A stretch of DNA of 6,592 bases, taken from a bacterium (GTDB lineage: Bacteria > Patescibacteriota > Gracilibacteria > UM-FILTER-43-11). Under the pieces are notes generated by a model. The model was given only the letters and a program-made list of their open reading frames with translations, was not told the origin of the DNA and did not search any database. A program made the position numbers and the translations under genes. Every line of letters starts with the position of its first letter. Position 1 is the stretch's first letter. The stretch lies in contig JAUHXI010000082.1 in the NCBI GenBank assembly GCA_030426875.1, forward strand, positions 1 through 6,592, given 5' to 3'. Shown piece after piece: positions 1-5,673 of this stretch.

Positions 1-1
1 C

Positions 2-415
2 TACAATACCACCATGGCTCAAGATTATTTTCCGCTGACCAAAGAGGAGGCCATGGCCAAAGGGTATCAGTGGGAGGATCAGACAAATGAAGGGTTGCTT
101 CCTGCCACTTATTCACCGCCCGATACGATTGTGGAGGTGGAGGATTCAGTTCTTAAAGAACGTTTGGCTTGTGATACTTGCGGGCGGAATTATAAAATTG
201 TAGCCCAGGAGCTAAAATTTTATCGTCAGATGGGATTGCCACTCCCGGCAACTTGCTTCTTTTGTCGGCATAAGAAGCGAATGAAATCTAGAAATCCTCG
301 AAAATTATACGATCGGGAGTGTGAAAAGTGTCAGGCGGTTATCAATACCACCTATGCGCCGGAGCGAGAGGAAACGGTTTATTGTGAGGGGTGTTATCTT
401 GATTCTTTGCTGTGA
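2..415 (+). CDS. Zinc-binding (zinc-ribbon) protein, 5' part missing
   Basis: This is the C-terminal part of a cysteine-rich protein. The visible part carries four CxxC pairs: with the Met codon at 14 counted as 1, they are C53/C56, C81/C84, C103/C106 and C124/C127, enough for two zinc sites. The frame is open to the left edge, and the residues before and after that Met (YNTT, then AQDYFPLTKEEA) look like the interior of a family I recall as common in CPR genomes, where a segment like YNETVAQEYFPLTKEEA lies mid-protein. I therefore take the ATG at 14 as an internal Met and the real start as upstream of the window. The protein ends shortly after the last CxxC pair, as family members do, at tandem TGA codons (413-418). 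It converges on the ABC permease gene. Function is unknown; nucleic-acid or protein binding through zinc is a guess. No catalytic residues are evident. Confidence 0.75.
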   Translation, partial: YNTTMAQDYFPLTKEEAMAKGYQWEDQTNEGLLPATYSPPDTIVEVEDSVLKERLACDTCGRNYKIVAQELKFYRQMGLPLPATCFFCRHKKRMKSRNPRKLYDRECEKCQAVINTTYAPEREETVYCEGCYLDSLL

Positions 416-473
416 TGATTTCTTTTTGAAGGCGATATTCGCGAATTTCGCCTTCAAAAAACACCCGATCATC
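414..473. repeat. Long palindrome between convergent genes
   Basis: A perfect 13-bp inverted repeat (423-435 with 448-460; arm TTTTTGAAGGCGA) surrounds a smaller palindrome, ATTCGCGAAT (437-446). An outer 6-bp pair, GATGAT (414-419) and ATCATC (468-473), may extend it. It fills much of the 103-bp gap between two genes that converge. Because the arm starts with T and ends in A, neither strand has a U tract directly after the stem, so it is not a textbook intrinsic terminator. It may still act as a bidirectional terminator or protect 3' ends. Confidence 0.5.
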
Positions 474-518
474 TGTGAGGATACAAGATTCTGTGTCCGT
501 ACGCGATAGATTTTTTCC

Positions 519-1229
519 TCAAACAAAATGCCGCTTTACAAAAATCCTCGCCAAAATAAAAATAAGGAAAAGGCTATAAATGAAACCAATCACCATCGGC
601 CATAAGATAGGTTCTCCCAGATGCATGTTTTCCATTCCCACAAAAATCCAGTAGCTGGGGATGATTCCAAAGAAAGGTTGTATAGCTTTACTTAGAAAGA
701 AGGAGACAAGGGGTATGATGATGAATAAATTATAAATTTTCATGTAAACCAATCCCACCATTTTATTTTTGGATGAGATGGTGACCGCTAGTCCATAAAG
801 GGGTGAATGGAGTCCTGCCAAAGCTGAGAGGGCAAGGGCTGGGCCTGCTGAAAAATCAAAAAACGGCTGCACCATCAAGACTAAAAAAGTGAAACTTGTA
901 GCGATGAGAAAGGGCAGGGTGAATCGCTGAAGAATGAAGGTGATTTGTTTTAGAGGCAAGATTCCATACACTTTGGCCACTCCTGTTTCTTTTTCATCGA
1001 TCAAAACCATGGCATAAATAAACATGAACATCACGGCTGTTTCAGTTGTACTCACCATCAAAACAAAAATGACGTAATCTATCACCACGGGGTACCGGCC
1101 TATCAAATAGGGCAAAAACCAATTGATGACGAGTAAAATAGCCAACGGCAAGAATAAAAATACCCGCAATGAGGCGGTGCGGAAAATGAGTTTGAAGTCG
1201 TTGAGGGTGGTTTTGAGTGGCTTATTCAA
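519..1229 (-). CDS. ABC-2 type exporter permease, second subunit
   Basis: A 236-aa integral membrane protein with about six hydrophobic segments (roughly residues 23-40, 53-77, 104-122, 130-151, 166-180 and 211-230). After the second segment comes a cytoplasmic LIDEKETGV motif (76-84), a charged loop of the kind that couples ABC-2 permeases to their ATPase. It is the last gene of an ATPase-permease-permease set and resembles the permeases annotated as fluoroquinolone exporters in actinobacteria and firmicutes; the true substrate cannot be told. The start is a TTG at 1227-1229: a TAA lies in frame four codons upstream, with no ATG or GTG between, and no Shine-Dalgarno precedes it. It ends in TGA. 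A 174-bp gap holding a repeat separates it from the preceding permease gene. Role is inferred from topology and context. Confidence 0.8.
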   Translation of the reverse strand: MNKPLKTTLNDFKLIFRTASLRVFLFLPLAILLVINWFLPYLIGRYPVVIDYVIFVLMVSTTETAVMFMFIYAMVLIDEKETGVAKVYGILPLKQITFILQRFTLPFLIATSFTFLVLMVQPFFDFSAGPALALSALAGLHSPLYGLAVTISSKNKMVGLVYMKIYNLFIIIPLVSFFLSKAIQPFFGIIPSYWIFVGMENMHLGEPILWPMVIGFIYSLFLIFILARIFVKRHFV

Positions 1230-1250
1230 GGTTGAAGATTAATGATTGTA

Positions 1251-1365
1251 GGTGACCCCTCCCGACCTCCCCGAAGGGGAAGAGTAAAATTTGGCTTATT
1301 ATTTAGATTGCTGGAGCGCTTTTATAAAGGGCTCCAGAATGTTTGTGGTGCTAATTCAGTCCTCC
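1251..1365 (-). repeat. Intra-operon repeat, copy 1
   Basis: First of two copies of an element of about 115 bp; the other is at 2112-2229. The best block, 1307-1365, matches 2171-2229 at 54 of 59 positions, and all five differences are transitions. It contains a hairpin with perfect arms CTGGAGC (1311-1317) and GCTCCAG (1331-1337); two of the differences fall in the loop. The other half shares GGTGACCCCTCCC and a CCCGAAGGGG hairpin with copy 2 but differs by indels. It lies between the two permease genes. A degenerate match to the last ATPase codons (Gly-Gly-Leu-Asn-stop) is seen near its 1365 end, here non-coding. Confidence 0.85.
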
Positions 1366-1403
1366 TTCTTTGGGTGAGTTAGAGGGGGCCTGAGGGATTG
1401 GTC

Positions 1404-2102
1404 TTAGCTCACCACTCGCCTCACAAAACTCCTATAAGTCAGGAAATAAATAATCGGAATCCATACCAAAAGCGATCCATACCCCAAAAGTAATGAAGTT
1501 GTATTCGCAATATTTTCATAAGAATTCACAATCAAGGTCAGCCCTCCATAGGCTGGCATAAAATTGAAGGGGAGAAAGTTGGTTAATTCAAAGTAATTGA
1601 GAAGGGGTAAATTAAAAACGATGAAAAGAATGGGGATTGATTTTAGGATGACCAACATGAATTCATCACTTCTGCTGGTGAGCCAAATTCCGATCAGACA
1701 GGCGATCACACATATGCCAAAGGCGCCCATTGAAAAATGCAGGAGGTTGAAATTGTTTCCTAACGCTGCAAAGGCAATGCCAAGCGAGCCGAGCCAGCCG
1801 ATGATAGAAAGCGGGAGGACTCGGGCCAGAAGGTAACTGTGGACACTCGTTGGCGTTACAAAAATGGCGGAGAGTACTTCCTGCCTTTTCTCCATCAGAA
1901 TCATGACACTGATAAAAAGCAGCCCGATGATGGCAGGGTCGTTGAAAATGATCAGGGTTAGAATCTTGTCGCTGGCGCCCAAATGATTGACCCCAAAAAA
2001 AATCAAAGCATAAATCACCGTCACTACCACGCTGATGGTGATGATTTGGTTGCGCTGCAGCAGAAGGAATTGCCATTTGATTTGTTTGATGAGTTGTTTC
2101 AT
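1404..2102 (-). CDS. ABC-2 type exporter permease, first subunit
   Basis: A 232-aa membrane protein with about six transmembrane segments (roughly 20-39, 57-70, 93-113, 127-142, 148-167 and 203-222) and no signal peptide. A charged cytoplasmic motif, MEKRQEVLSAIFVTP, near residues 70-84 marks the probable contact with the ATPase. It and the following permease share a general plan, including a PxxFxPxY-type stretch before the last helix, suggesting a heterodimeric pore. In the fluoroquinolone-type exporter sets I know, an ATPase is likewise followed by two such permeases. The start is an ATG; a GGAGG sits 16 nt upstream, too far for an ideal Shine-Dalgarno, and belongs to the repeat next to the gene. 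Stop is TAA. The assignment to an exporter is firm; the substrate is unknown. Confidence 0.82.
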   Translation of the reverse strand: MKQLIKQIKWQFLLLQRNQIITISVVVTVIYALIFFGVNHLGASDKILTLIIFNDPAIIGLLFISVMILMEKRQEVLSAIFVTPTSVHSYLLARVLPLSIIGWLGSLGIAFAALGNNFNLLHFSMGAFGICVIACLIGIWLTSRSDEFMLVILKSIPILFIVFNLPLLNYFELTNFLPFNFMPAYGGLTLIVNSYENIANTTSLLLGYGSLLVWIPIIYFLTYRSFVRRVVS

Positions 2103-2111
2103 TGGTTTTTT

Positions 2112-2229
2112 GGTGACCCCTCCCAGCTCACCTATCGGCGCCCGAAGGGGAGGGGTAAAATTTGTTTAAGATTGCTGGAGCGCTTTTGCAAAGGGCTCCA
2201 GAATGTTTGTGGCGCTAATTTAATCCTCC
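2112..2229 (-). repeat. Intra-operon repeat, copy 2
   Basis: Second copy of the element at 1251-1365, in the same orientation, filling the gap between the ATPase and first permease genes. It carries the CTGGAGC (2175-2181) / GCTCCAG (2195-2201) hairpin and a 9-bp stem ACCCCTCCC (2116-2124) / GGGAGGGGT (2148-2156), both able to fold in the operon mRNA. Its far end overlaps the last codons and the TAG stop of the ATPase gene. It resembles small REP- or MITE-like intergenic elements, but no target-site duplication is evident. Confidence 0.85.
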
Positions 2230-3081
2230 CTCGGGGGCCAACCTCTCCCCCGTCACCTTAATAAAAACCTCCTCCAGTGTCGCTTCTTGTGTATTGATTC
2301 GTTCCAGCTCATCTTTTTTCAAAAAATTTAGGAAGTCAGCATTTTTACCCAATTTTTCTAGTTCAAATGCCTCCATTTTCCCATTCTTCAGCTCCACTTT
2401 CACCCGTTTTTGACCGTGTTTGTGCTTTAAGATTGAAGGTTTCTCGATGACTCTCAACTCGCCATTCACAATAAAGGCCACGCGATCGCAAATCTCATCT
2501 GCTGTGCTCATGTTGTGGGTGGTGATGAAGATGGTTTTACCCTCTTCTTTCAATTTTAGAATATGTTGCTTTATTTTATGAGCGTTGACGGGGTCTAGGC
2601 CTGCTGTTGGTTCGTCAAAAAAGATGAGGTCGGGGTTGTGGCGGATGGCGCGGATGAAATTCAGGCGGACCTTCATGCCTTTGGAATAGTCTTCGACCCG
2701 TTTATTGAGGGCATCTTTCAGTTCAAATTGCTCAAAAAGTTCCGATATATTTTTGAGTTTTTCTTTGGGATAAAAATTTCCAAACAATTCCAAATTTTCT
2801 TTCCCGGTCAATTTTAAATAATGATTGGGCAATTCAAAGCCCACGCCAATGGTTTCAAAATACGCTTTCCCCCATTTTTCCAAGGCCTTCCCGCCCACTT
2901 TTACCTCACCTTCAAACCCTTTTAAAATTTTGTAGAGGATTTTCTGAGTGGTGGTTTTACCTGCTCCGGAGGGTCCCAAAAAACCAAAAATCTCTCCTTT
3001 TTCCATCTTAAACGTGAGATTTTTGAGGGTTTTTTCTTTTGCACCTGGGTAGGCGTAGGTTAGGTTTTGGACGTGGATCAT
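2215..3081 (-). CDS. ABC exporter ATP-binding protein
   Basis: A 288-aa ABC ATPase that powers the two membrane subunits encoded after it. Visible motifs are Walker A GPSGAGKTT (36-44), a Q-loop region GFELPNHY (81-88) with Glu83 where glutamine is usual, an ABC signature reading YSKGM (132-136) rather than LSGGQ, Walker B LIFFDE (152-157) with catalytic Glu157, D-loop AGLDP (160-164) and switch histidine His189 in TTHNM. Residues 215-288 form the C-terminal extension usual in drug-exporter ATPases of the DrrA/CcmA type. The FELPNHY form is one I associate with fluoroquinolone-type exporter ATPases. The last residues (EGGLN) and the TAG stop come from repeat copy 2, so the native C-terminus may have been altered. 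The ATG start has no clear Shine-Dalgarno. It lies 25 bp after the 91-aa gene. Confidence 0.92.
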   Translation of the reverse strand: MIHVQNLTYAYPGAKEKTLKNLTFKMEKGEIFGFLGPSGAGKTTTQKILYKILKGFEGEVKVGGKALEKWGKAYFETIGVGFELPNHYLKLTGKENLELFGNFYPKEKLKNISELFEQFELKDALNKRVEDYSKGMKVRLNFIRAIRHNPDLIFFDEPTAGLDPVNAHKIKQHILKLKEEGKTIFITTHNMSTADEICDRVAFIVNGELRVIEKPSILKHKHGQKRVKVELKNGKMEAFELEKLGKNADFLNFLKKDELERINTQEATLEEVFIKVTGERLAPEGGLN

Positions 3082-3106
3082 TTCTTGTTTTGAGTTTTAA
3101 TTATCC

Positions 3107-3382
3107 TTAATTGGGAAGGACGATTTCTACACTATTATCCTCTAGGATAGTGGCCAATTGACCCCTTATTCTTTCACCTTCTTCATCAGAAATTTCTCGA
3201 CCTTCAGCTCTTAAGAGGCTTAATTCAACTACACTACCATTTTCAGTTAGCCTATCAGAAACACTAAGGCCAACCGTAGAGGCAATTAGATTATAGATCC
3301 TTGTCATTTCAGCTGCATCCACACTACCCAAATTTCTTTTTGGTTTTATTTTAATGGATACAATTGTAAAATATTCAGTCAT
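3107..3382 (-). CDS. Hypothetical protein, 91 aa
   Basis: I do not recognise this protein. The ATG at 3380-3382 gives 91 residues starting MTEYFTIVSIKIKPK, a likely beta strand, followed by an alternating strand and helix pattern and an acidic stretch (ISDEEGERIRGQL, 64-76). It is soluble, with no signal peptide, membrane segment or cysteine pair. The frame is open upstream to 3547, but that extension would overlap the end of the VOC gene by over 100 bases and has poor composition, so I chose the first Met after the VOC stop. The gene sits 25 bp after the VOC gene and 25 bp before the ATPase gene, so it is very probably co-transcribed with both. No Shine-Dalgarno is visible. A regulatory or accessory role for the exporter would be a guess. 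Confidence 0.65.
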   Translation of the reverse strand: MTEYFTIVSIKIKPKRNLGSVDAAEMTRIYNLIASTVGLSVSDRLTENGSVVELSLLRAEGREISDEEGERIRGQLATILEDNSVEIVLPN

Positions 3383-3407
3383 TTTTAATGGTTTAGATTT
3401 AATAAAT

Positions 3408-3800
3408 TTATTTTTCCAGTTCCGCAAAAATCTCATGAATGTTCCCATCGGGATCGGCAAAAAAAGCCGCGCGTTGATTCCAGGGCAAGTCATGTGGATC
3501 TTTGACTGGAGTGGCCCCTTTTTCCACAATTTCTTTATACTTTGCATCTACTTCCTCCGGTGAATCAACTAAAAAGGCCAGCTCGACAGACTGTCCAACT
3601 TTTTTCTCCCGATAACTTTTATGACCTGTCGCCCCCTCCATCACTTTATTGGTGCTGATGGCAAAGCGGGTGCCGCCGGTTTTAAATTCGGCATAATTGC
3701 CCTCCATCATAAAAGCCACCTCCATTTTCATGACGTCTTTATAAAATTTTACCATCTCATCAAATTGAGTGGTGATGAGCCCGTGCATGTCGAGTTTCAT
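3408..3800 (-). CDS. VOC (glyoxalase/bleomycin-resistance) family protein
   Basis: A 130-aa single-domain member of the vicinal oxygen chelate superfamily. It opens with the typical first strand and helix (KLDMHGLITTQFDEMVKFYKD would be residues 2-22 if written out; key residue His6) and closes with the family hallmark ADPDGNIHEIF (115-125). The length is standard, with two beta-alpha-beta-beta-beta modules at about 1-60 and 70-130. Candidate metal ligands are His6, Glu73 and His122/Glu123, but I cannot say which are used. Family members range from glyoxalase I and dioxygenases to antibiotic-binding proteins, so the substrate is open. The start ATG lies 12 bp after the stop of the membrane-protein gene, implying one transcript. 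Its closeness to an efflux pump is suggestive of detoxification, by inference only. Confidence 0.88.
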   Translation of the reverse strand: MKLDMHGLITTQFDEMVKFYKDVMKMEVAFMMEGNYAEFKTGGTRFAISTNKVMEGATGHKSYREKKVGQSVELAFLVDSPEEVDAKYKEIVEKGATPVKDPHDLPWNQRAAFFADPDGNIHEIFAELEK

Positions 3801-3812
3801 GTTTTATGTCAA

Positions 3813-4337
3813 TTATTGATTATTCATTCCCATGATGGATTTACTTTCTTGAAGTATGGCATCCGCTATTTTAGGATCTTCAATATTTCTCCAAATTTTC
3901 TTGTTTTTTGTCCCACCCTCTTTTTTTTCTAGTTTGATTTCTATATTGGTGCCTCTGTAGACACCCTTGCGAAATTTTTCCTTCTTGAAGACTTCAATCA
4001 CTCTAGAAAAGGCATACTCCCTTCTGACCTCCTCTTTTTTTAAGAAGCCAGCATATGTAATTTGGATTGCCTTCTTGTCTAAATTGAGTTTAAGACGTCG
4101 CTTGTAGCCTCTAATCTTAATGATACCAAAGGGCAAAGCCAGCAGACCTGTAAATATCAACATGCCTCTATTTCCATTATTGCCTATTTTATCACTGTTT
4201 CCCGTTAGAATAAGTGCTGTTATGAGTCCGCCAAATAAGAGTAGTATTATGGCACACCCTAATGAATTTTTATCAGCGTCTGGGTCGATTGCAGTGTAGA
4301 TGTCACCTTCTTTTTGATAGAATTGTAGATGTTGCAT
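3813..4337 (-). CDS. Two-helix membrane protein with basic cytosolic domain
   Basis: A 174-aa protein I cannot name. It has two hydrophobic segments (about 26-44 and 59-73) joined by a short Asn/Gly-rich loop (46-58). After a basic stop-transfer stretch (RGYKRRLK, 76-83) comes a C-terminal domain rich in alternating strands and charges (82-174). This layout, a helical hairpin followed by a beta-rich domain with a ...LDKKAIQITYAG... strand pair, recalls bacterial PH-like (bPH) membrane proteins, but no diagnostic motif confirms that. The ATG start at 4335-4337 is preceded by CACACC, with no Shine-Dalgarno, and by one arm of an inverted repeat. It is followed after 12 bp by the VOC gene, so the two are probably translated from one message. 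Confidence 0.7.
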   Translation of the reverse strand: MQHLQFYQKEGDIYTAIDPDADKNSLGCAIILLLFGGLITALILTGNSDKIGNNGNRGMLIFTGLLALPFGIIKIRGYKRRLKLNLDKKAIQITYAGFLKKEEVRREYAFSRVIEVFKKEKFRKGVYRGTNIEIKLEKKEGGTKNKKIWRNIEDPKIADAILQESKSIMGMNNQ

Positions 4338-4342
4338 GGTGT

Positions 4343-4388
4343 GATGTCTTTGATTTCAATTTAACATAAAAGTAGATTTAAAGACATC
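4343..4388 (-). promoter_or_regulatory. Inverted repeat before the membrane-protein gene
   Basis: A perfect 9-bp inverted repeat, GATGTCTTT (4343-4351) and AAAGACATC (4380-4388), with a 28-nt AT-rich spacer. One arm ends 5 nt before the ATG at 4337; the other lies just after the stop of the DUF6869-like gene. It could be an RNA hairpin covering the start region or an operator for a dimeric regulator. Nothing else supports either reading. Confidence 0.4.
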
Positions 4389-4396
4389 TTTCATAG

Positions 4397-4720
4397 TCAG
4401 TCCCAACCGTTTTGATCCCGTGCTTTCTGAACACGATTCCATACCTCATCCTTGATTTCACTCTTCCAGACCCCGCCCAAAAGAGTTGCAAACTTTGGAT
4501 TCTGTGTGGCTTCTTTTTCTATTTGATCGATCACCACCTCTCCAGAACTTTTTAATAAATCTTCTAGAGGTCCAGCGGCAAGCATTTCAAATCTCTTTTT
4601 ACTTAAGTCCCTTTCTAGAATCATCACAATCATTTGCAATGCCTCTTGTGGACCCCCTTCCATCAAATCCATCAGTATGTCATTAGCCCACATGGGTGAT
4701 CCTTCATAATCATCATCCAT
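4397..4720 (-). CDS. DUF6869-like protein
   Basis: A 107-aa acidic soluble protein from the ATG at 4718-4720. The core matches what I recall of DUF6869: a Trp-containing opening helix (PMWANDILMDLMEGGPQEAL, 9-28), then LAAGPLEDLL (47-56), FATLLGGVW (76-84) and a final EVWNRVQ (92-98). The domain is of unknown function and is often found near toxin-immunity or other accessory genes. The reading frame stays open upstream to a TGA at 4781-4783 but has no start codon before 4720, and the residues there look protein-like. A start in another frame at 4792-4794 suggests that a longer protein of about 132 aa was intended (see 4721-4794). No Shine-Dalgarno precedes either start. The gene ends in TGA. 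The family call is from memory of its motifs. Confidence 0.65.
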   Translation of the reverse strand: MDDDYEGSPMWANDILMDLMEGGPQEALQMIVMILERDLSKKRFEMLAAGPLEDLLKSSGEVVIDQIEKEATQNPKFATLLGGVWKSEIKDEVWNRVQKARDQNGWD

Positions 4721-4794
4721 AGGATTTTTTTCTCGATATTTTCTATCTGATTTACCCCAATTGTCAGCAGCTTTTTTAGCTCAACTTCATTCAT
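4721..4794 (-). other. Frameshifted 5' extension of the DUF6869-like gene
   Basis: An ATG at 4792-4794 begins MNEVELKK, then meets a six-A run (T6 at 4772-4777 on the plus strand) within C TA A AAA AAG. Shifting to the -1 frame there continues as AADNWGKSDRKYREKNP and joins the DUF6869-like frame without interruption at its ATG (4720). The whole would be 132 aa (8 + 17 + 107). Without the shift the frame ends about 39 codons after the start. A AAA AAG is the slippery heptamer used in dnaX and many insertion sequences, in the correct phase here. No strong downstream stem or upstream Shine-Dalgarno is seen, so a lost A (mutation or sequencing error) is at least as likely. Confidence 0.5.
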
Positions 4795-4837
4795 GATCGT
4801 ATTTTTAACTTTCAAAATTTATGACTAAATCGCTAAG

Positions 4838-4909
4838 CTCGGGAGGAGGGGTTCGAACCCCCGAATGACGGGATCAGAACCCGTTGCCTTACCACTTGGC
4901 GACTCCCGA
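4838..4909 (-). tRNA. tRNA-Gln (anticodon CTG)
   Basis: A complete 72-nt cloverleaf can be drawn. The acceptor stem is TCGGGAG (4909-4903) with CTCCCGA (4845-4839). The D stem is GCC/GGC with an AAGTGGTAA loop, and the anticodon stem ACGGG/CCCGT has loop TTCTGAT, giving anticodon CTG. The T arm is GGGGG, loop TTCGAAC, CCCTC. The discriminator is G at 4838, as expected for glutamine tRNAs, and the 3' CCA is not encoded (CTT follows), so a CCA-adding enzyme is needed. It starts 10 nt after the gmk stop and is probably processed from the gmk transcript. It reads CAG codons. Confidence 0.95.
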
Positions 4910-4919
4910 GCCCAGAGAT

Positions 4920-5492
4920 TTAGCTCGACTCTGAACCGATGATTTCCACTACCTTTTCTACTGTCTCCTCCAACTCCCCATTCCGATTTTCCACCATATA
5001 ATCACAATCCCTCAGCCGGTTGAACTCTTTGTACATGCTCTCCTTTCTTTTTTCTAACTCATCTTCCGAAATGGCAGCCCGGTTCACAATCCGCTCAATC
5101 AACTCATTTTTATTCGGCACAGTGATGAAGATGGTCACCAGGCTCTCTTTTGGAATTTTGTCACGAATGCTGTCAAACCCTTGAATGTCCACCTCTCTCA
5201 CCACTGTTTTTCCATTTTCCAAGGCCTCCATCAACGGTTTTTTGATCAATCCATAATAATTATCCTGATGAACCACCGCCCACTCCAAAAATTCTTCCTT
5301 CTCAATGCCTTTTTGAAATTGCTCTTTCGAGTAAAAATGGTAGATTTCACCTTCCTTTTCACCCTCCCGCATGGCACGCGTGGTGGCAGAGAGGGGGTAG
5401 GTGAATTCGGGATGAGACTTTTTTAGTTCTGATAAAACAGAGCTTTTGCCTGATCCTGAGGGGCCGACTAATAAAAAGAGTTTTCCTTTCAC
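4920..5492 (-). CDS. gmk: Guanylate kinase
   Basis: A 190-aa enzyme of normal length for the family. It converts GMP and ATP to GDP and ADP in the cytosol, a required step in making GTP and dGTP. Visible motifs are the P-loop GPSGSGKS (10-17), the GMP-binding stretch SATTRAMREGEKEGEIYHF (35-53) with Ser35, Arg39, Arg42 and Tyr51, EWAVVHQDNYYG (70-81) with Glu70 and Tyr79, and VREVDIQG (98-105) with Asp102 (LDID/VQG in most homologues). The lid arginines lie in RIVNRAAISEDELEKR (133-148). The start is a GTG at 5490-5492; it places the P-loop at residue 10, where it should be, and no better start lies upstream. No Shine-Dalgarno is seen. The tRNA-Gln gene follows after 10 nt. The region upstream holds an AT-rich hairpin and no clear promoter. 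Confidence 0.96.
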   Translation of the reverse strand: MKGKLFLLVGPSGSGKSSVLSELKKSHPEFTYPLSATTRAMREGEKEGEIYHFYSKEQFQKGIEKEEFLEWAVVHQDNYYGLIKKPLMEALENGKTVVREVDIQGFDSIRDKIPKESLVTIFITVPNKNELIERIVNRAAISEDELEKRKESMYKEFNRLRDCDYMVENRNGELEETVEKVVEIIGSESS

Positions 5493-5523
5493 TGCTTGAG
5501 TTAATTTTAAATTTTAAGTTTTA

Positions 5524-5569
5524 AATTTTAAATAAAATCTGCTTTTCGAAGCATTTAGAATTTAAAATT
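5524..5569 (-). promoter_or_regulatory. AT-rich hairpin upstream of gmk
   Basis: AATTTTAAAT (5524-5533) pairs with ATTTAAAATT (5560-5569), and inside this TGCTT (5540-5544) pairs with AAGCA (5549-5553) across a 4-nt loop (CGAA in the gmk-sense RNA). On the minus strand the inner stem is followed by GATTTTATTT. It lies about 30 nt before the gmk start and is flanked by ATTTTAA-type tandem repeats (5503-5533). It may be a leader structure or weak attenuator, or simply a low-complexity AT tract. Confidence 0.35.
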
Positions 5570-5638
5570 GAAGCCAGTTCATTCTAGCTAAATTAAGGGC
5601 TTTTGAACAGCCTCATAAAAGAAAGCCTAAATATACCC

Positions 5639-5667
5639 TTGATTTCTTAATAAAAGTTTGCTATAAT
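5639..5667 (+). promoter_or_regulatory. Near-consensus sigma-70 promoter, plus strand
   Basis: TTGATT (-35, 5639-5644), a 17-nt spacer and TATAAT (-10, 5662-5667), with an extended -10 TG at 5659-5660. Transcription would start near 5674 and run right, where no protein gene begins for over 600 bases. This is by far the best promoter in the window and points to a non-coding transcript or a very long leader. Confidence 0.75.
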
Positions 5668-5673
5668 ACTCTG

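Noticed and set aside
413..418. UGA read as Gly or Trp (alternative code of some Gracilibacteria)
   Set aside because: The zinc protein ends at its family's usual point at these TGA codons, and no well-supported gene here contains an internal TGA.
479..516. Intrinsic terminator from GGATACA/TGTGTCC followed by T6
   Set aside because: The stem is short with a G-U pair, and the T run begins 12 nt after it.
1983..2261. 92-codon plus-strand frame over the repeat
   Set aside because: It is antisense to permease 1 and the ATPase end and runs through the repeat element; its residues reflect repeat sequence.
3383..3547. Upstream extension of the 91-aa gene to 146 aa
   Set aside because: It would overlap the well-supported VOC gene in another frame, and its residues look like non-coding translation. 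The Met at 3382 falls just after the VOC stop.
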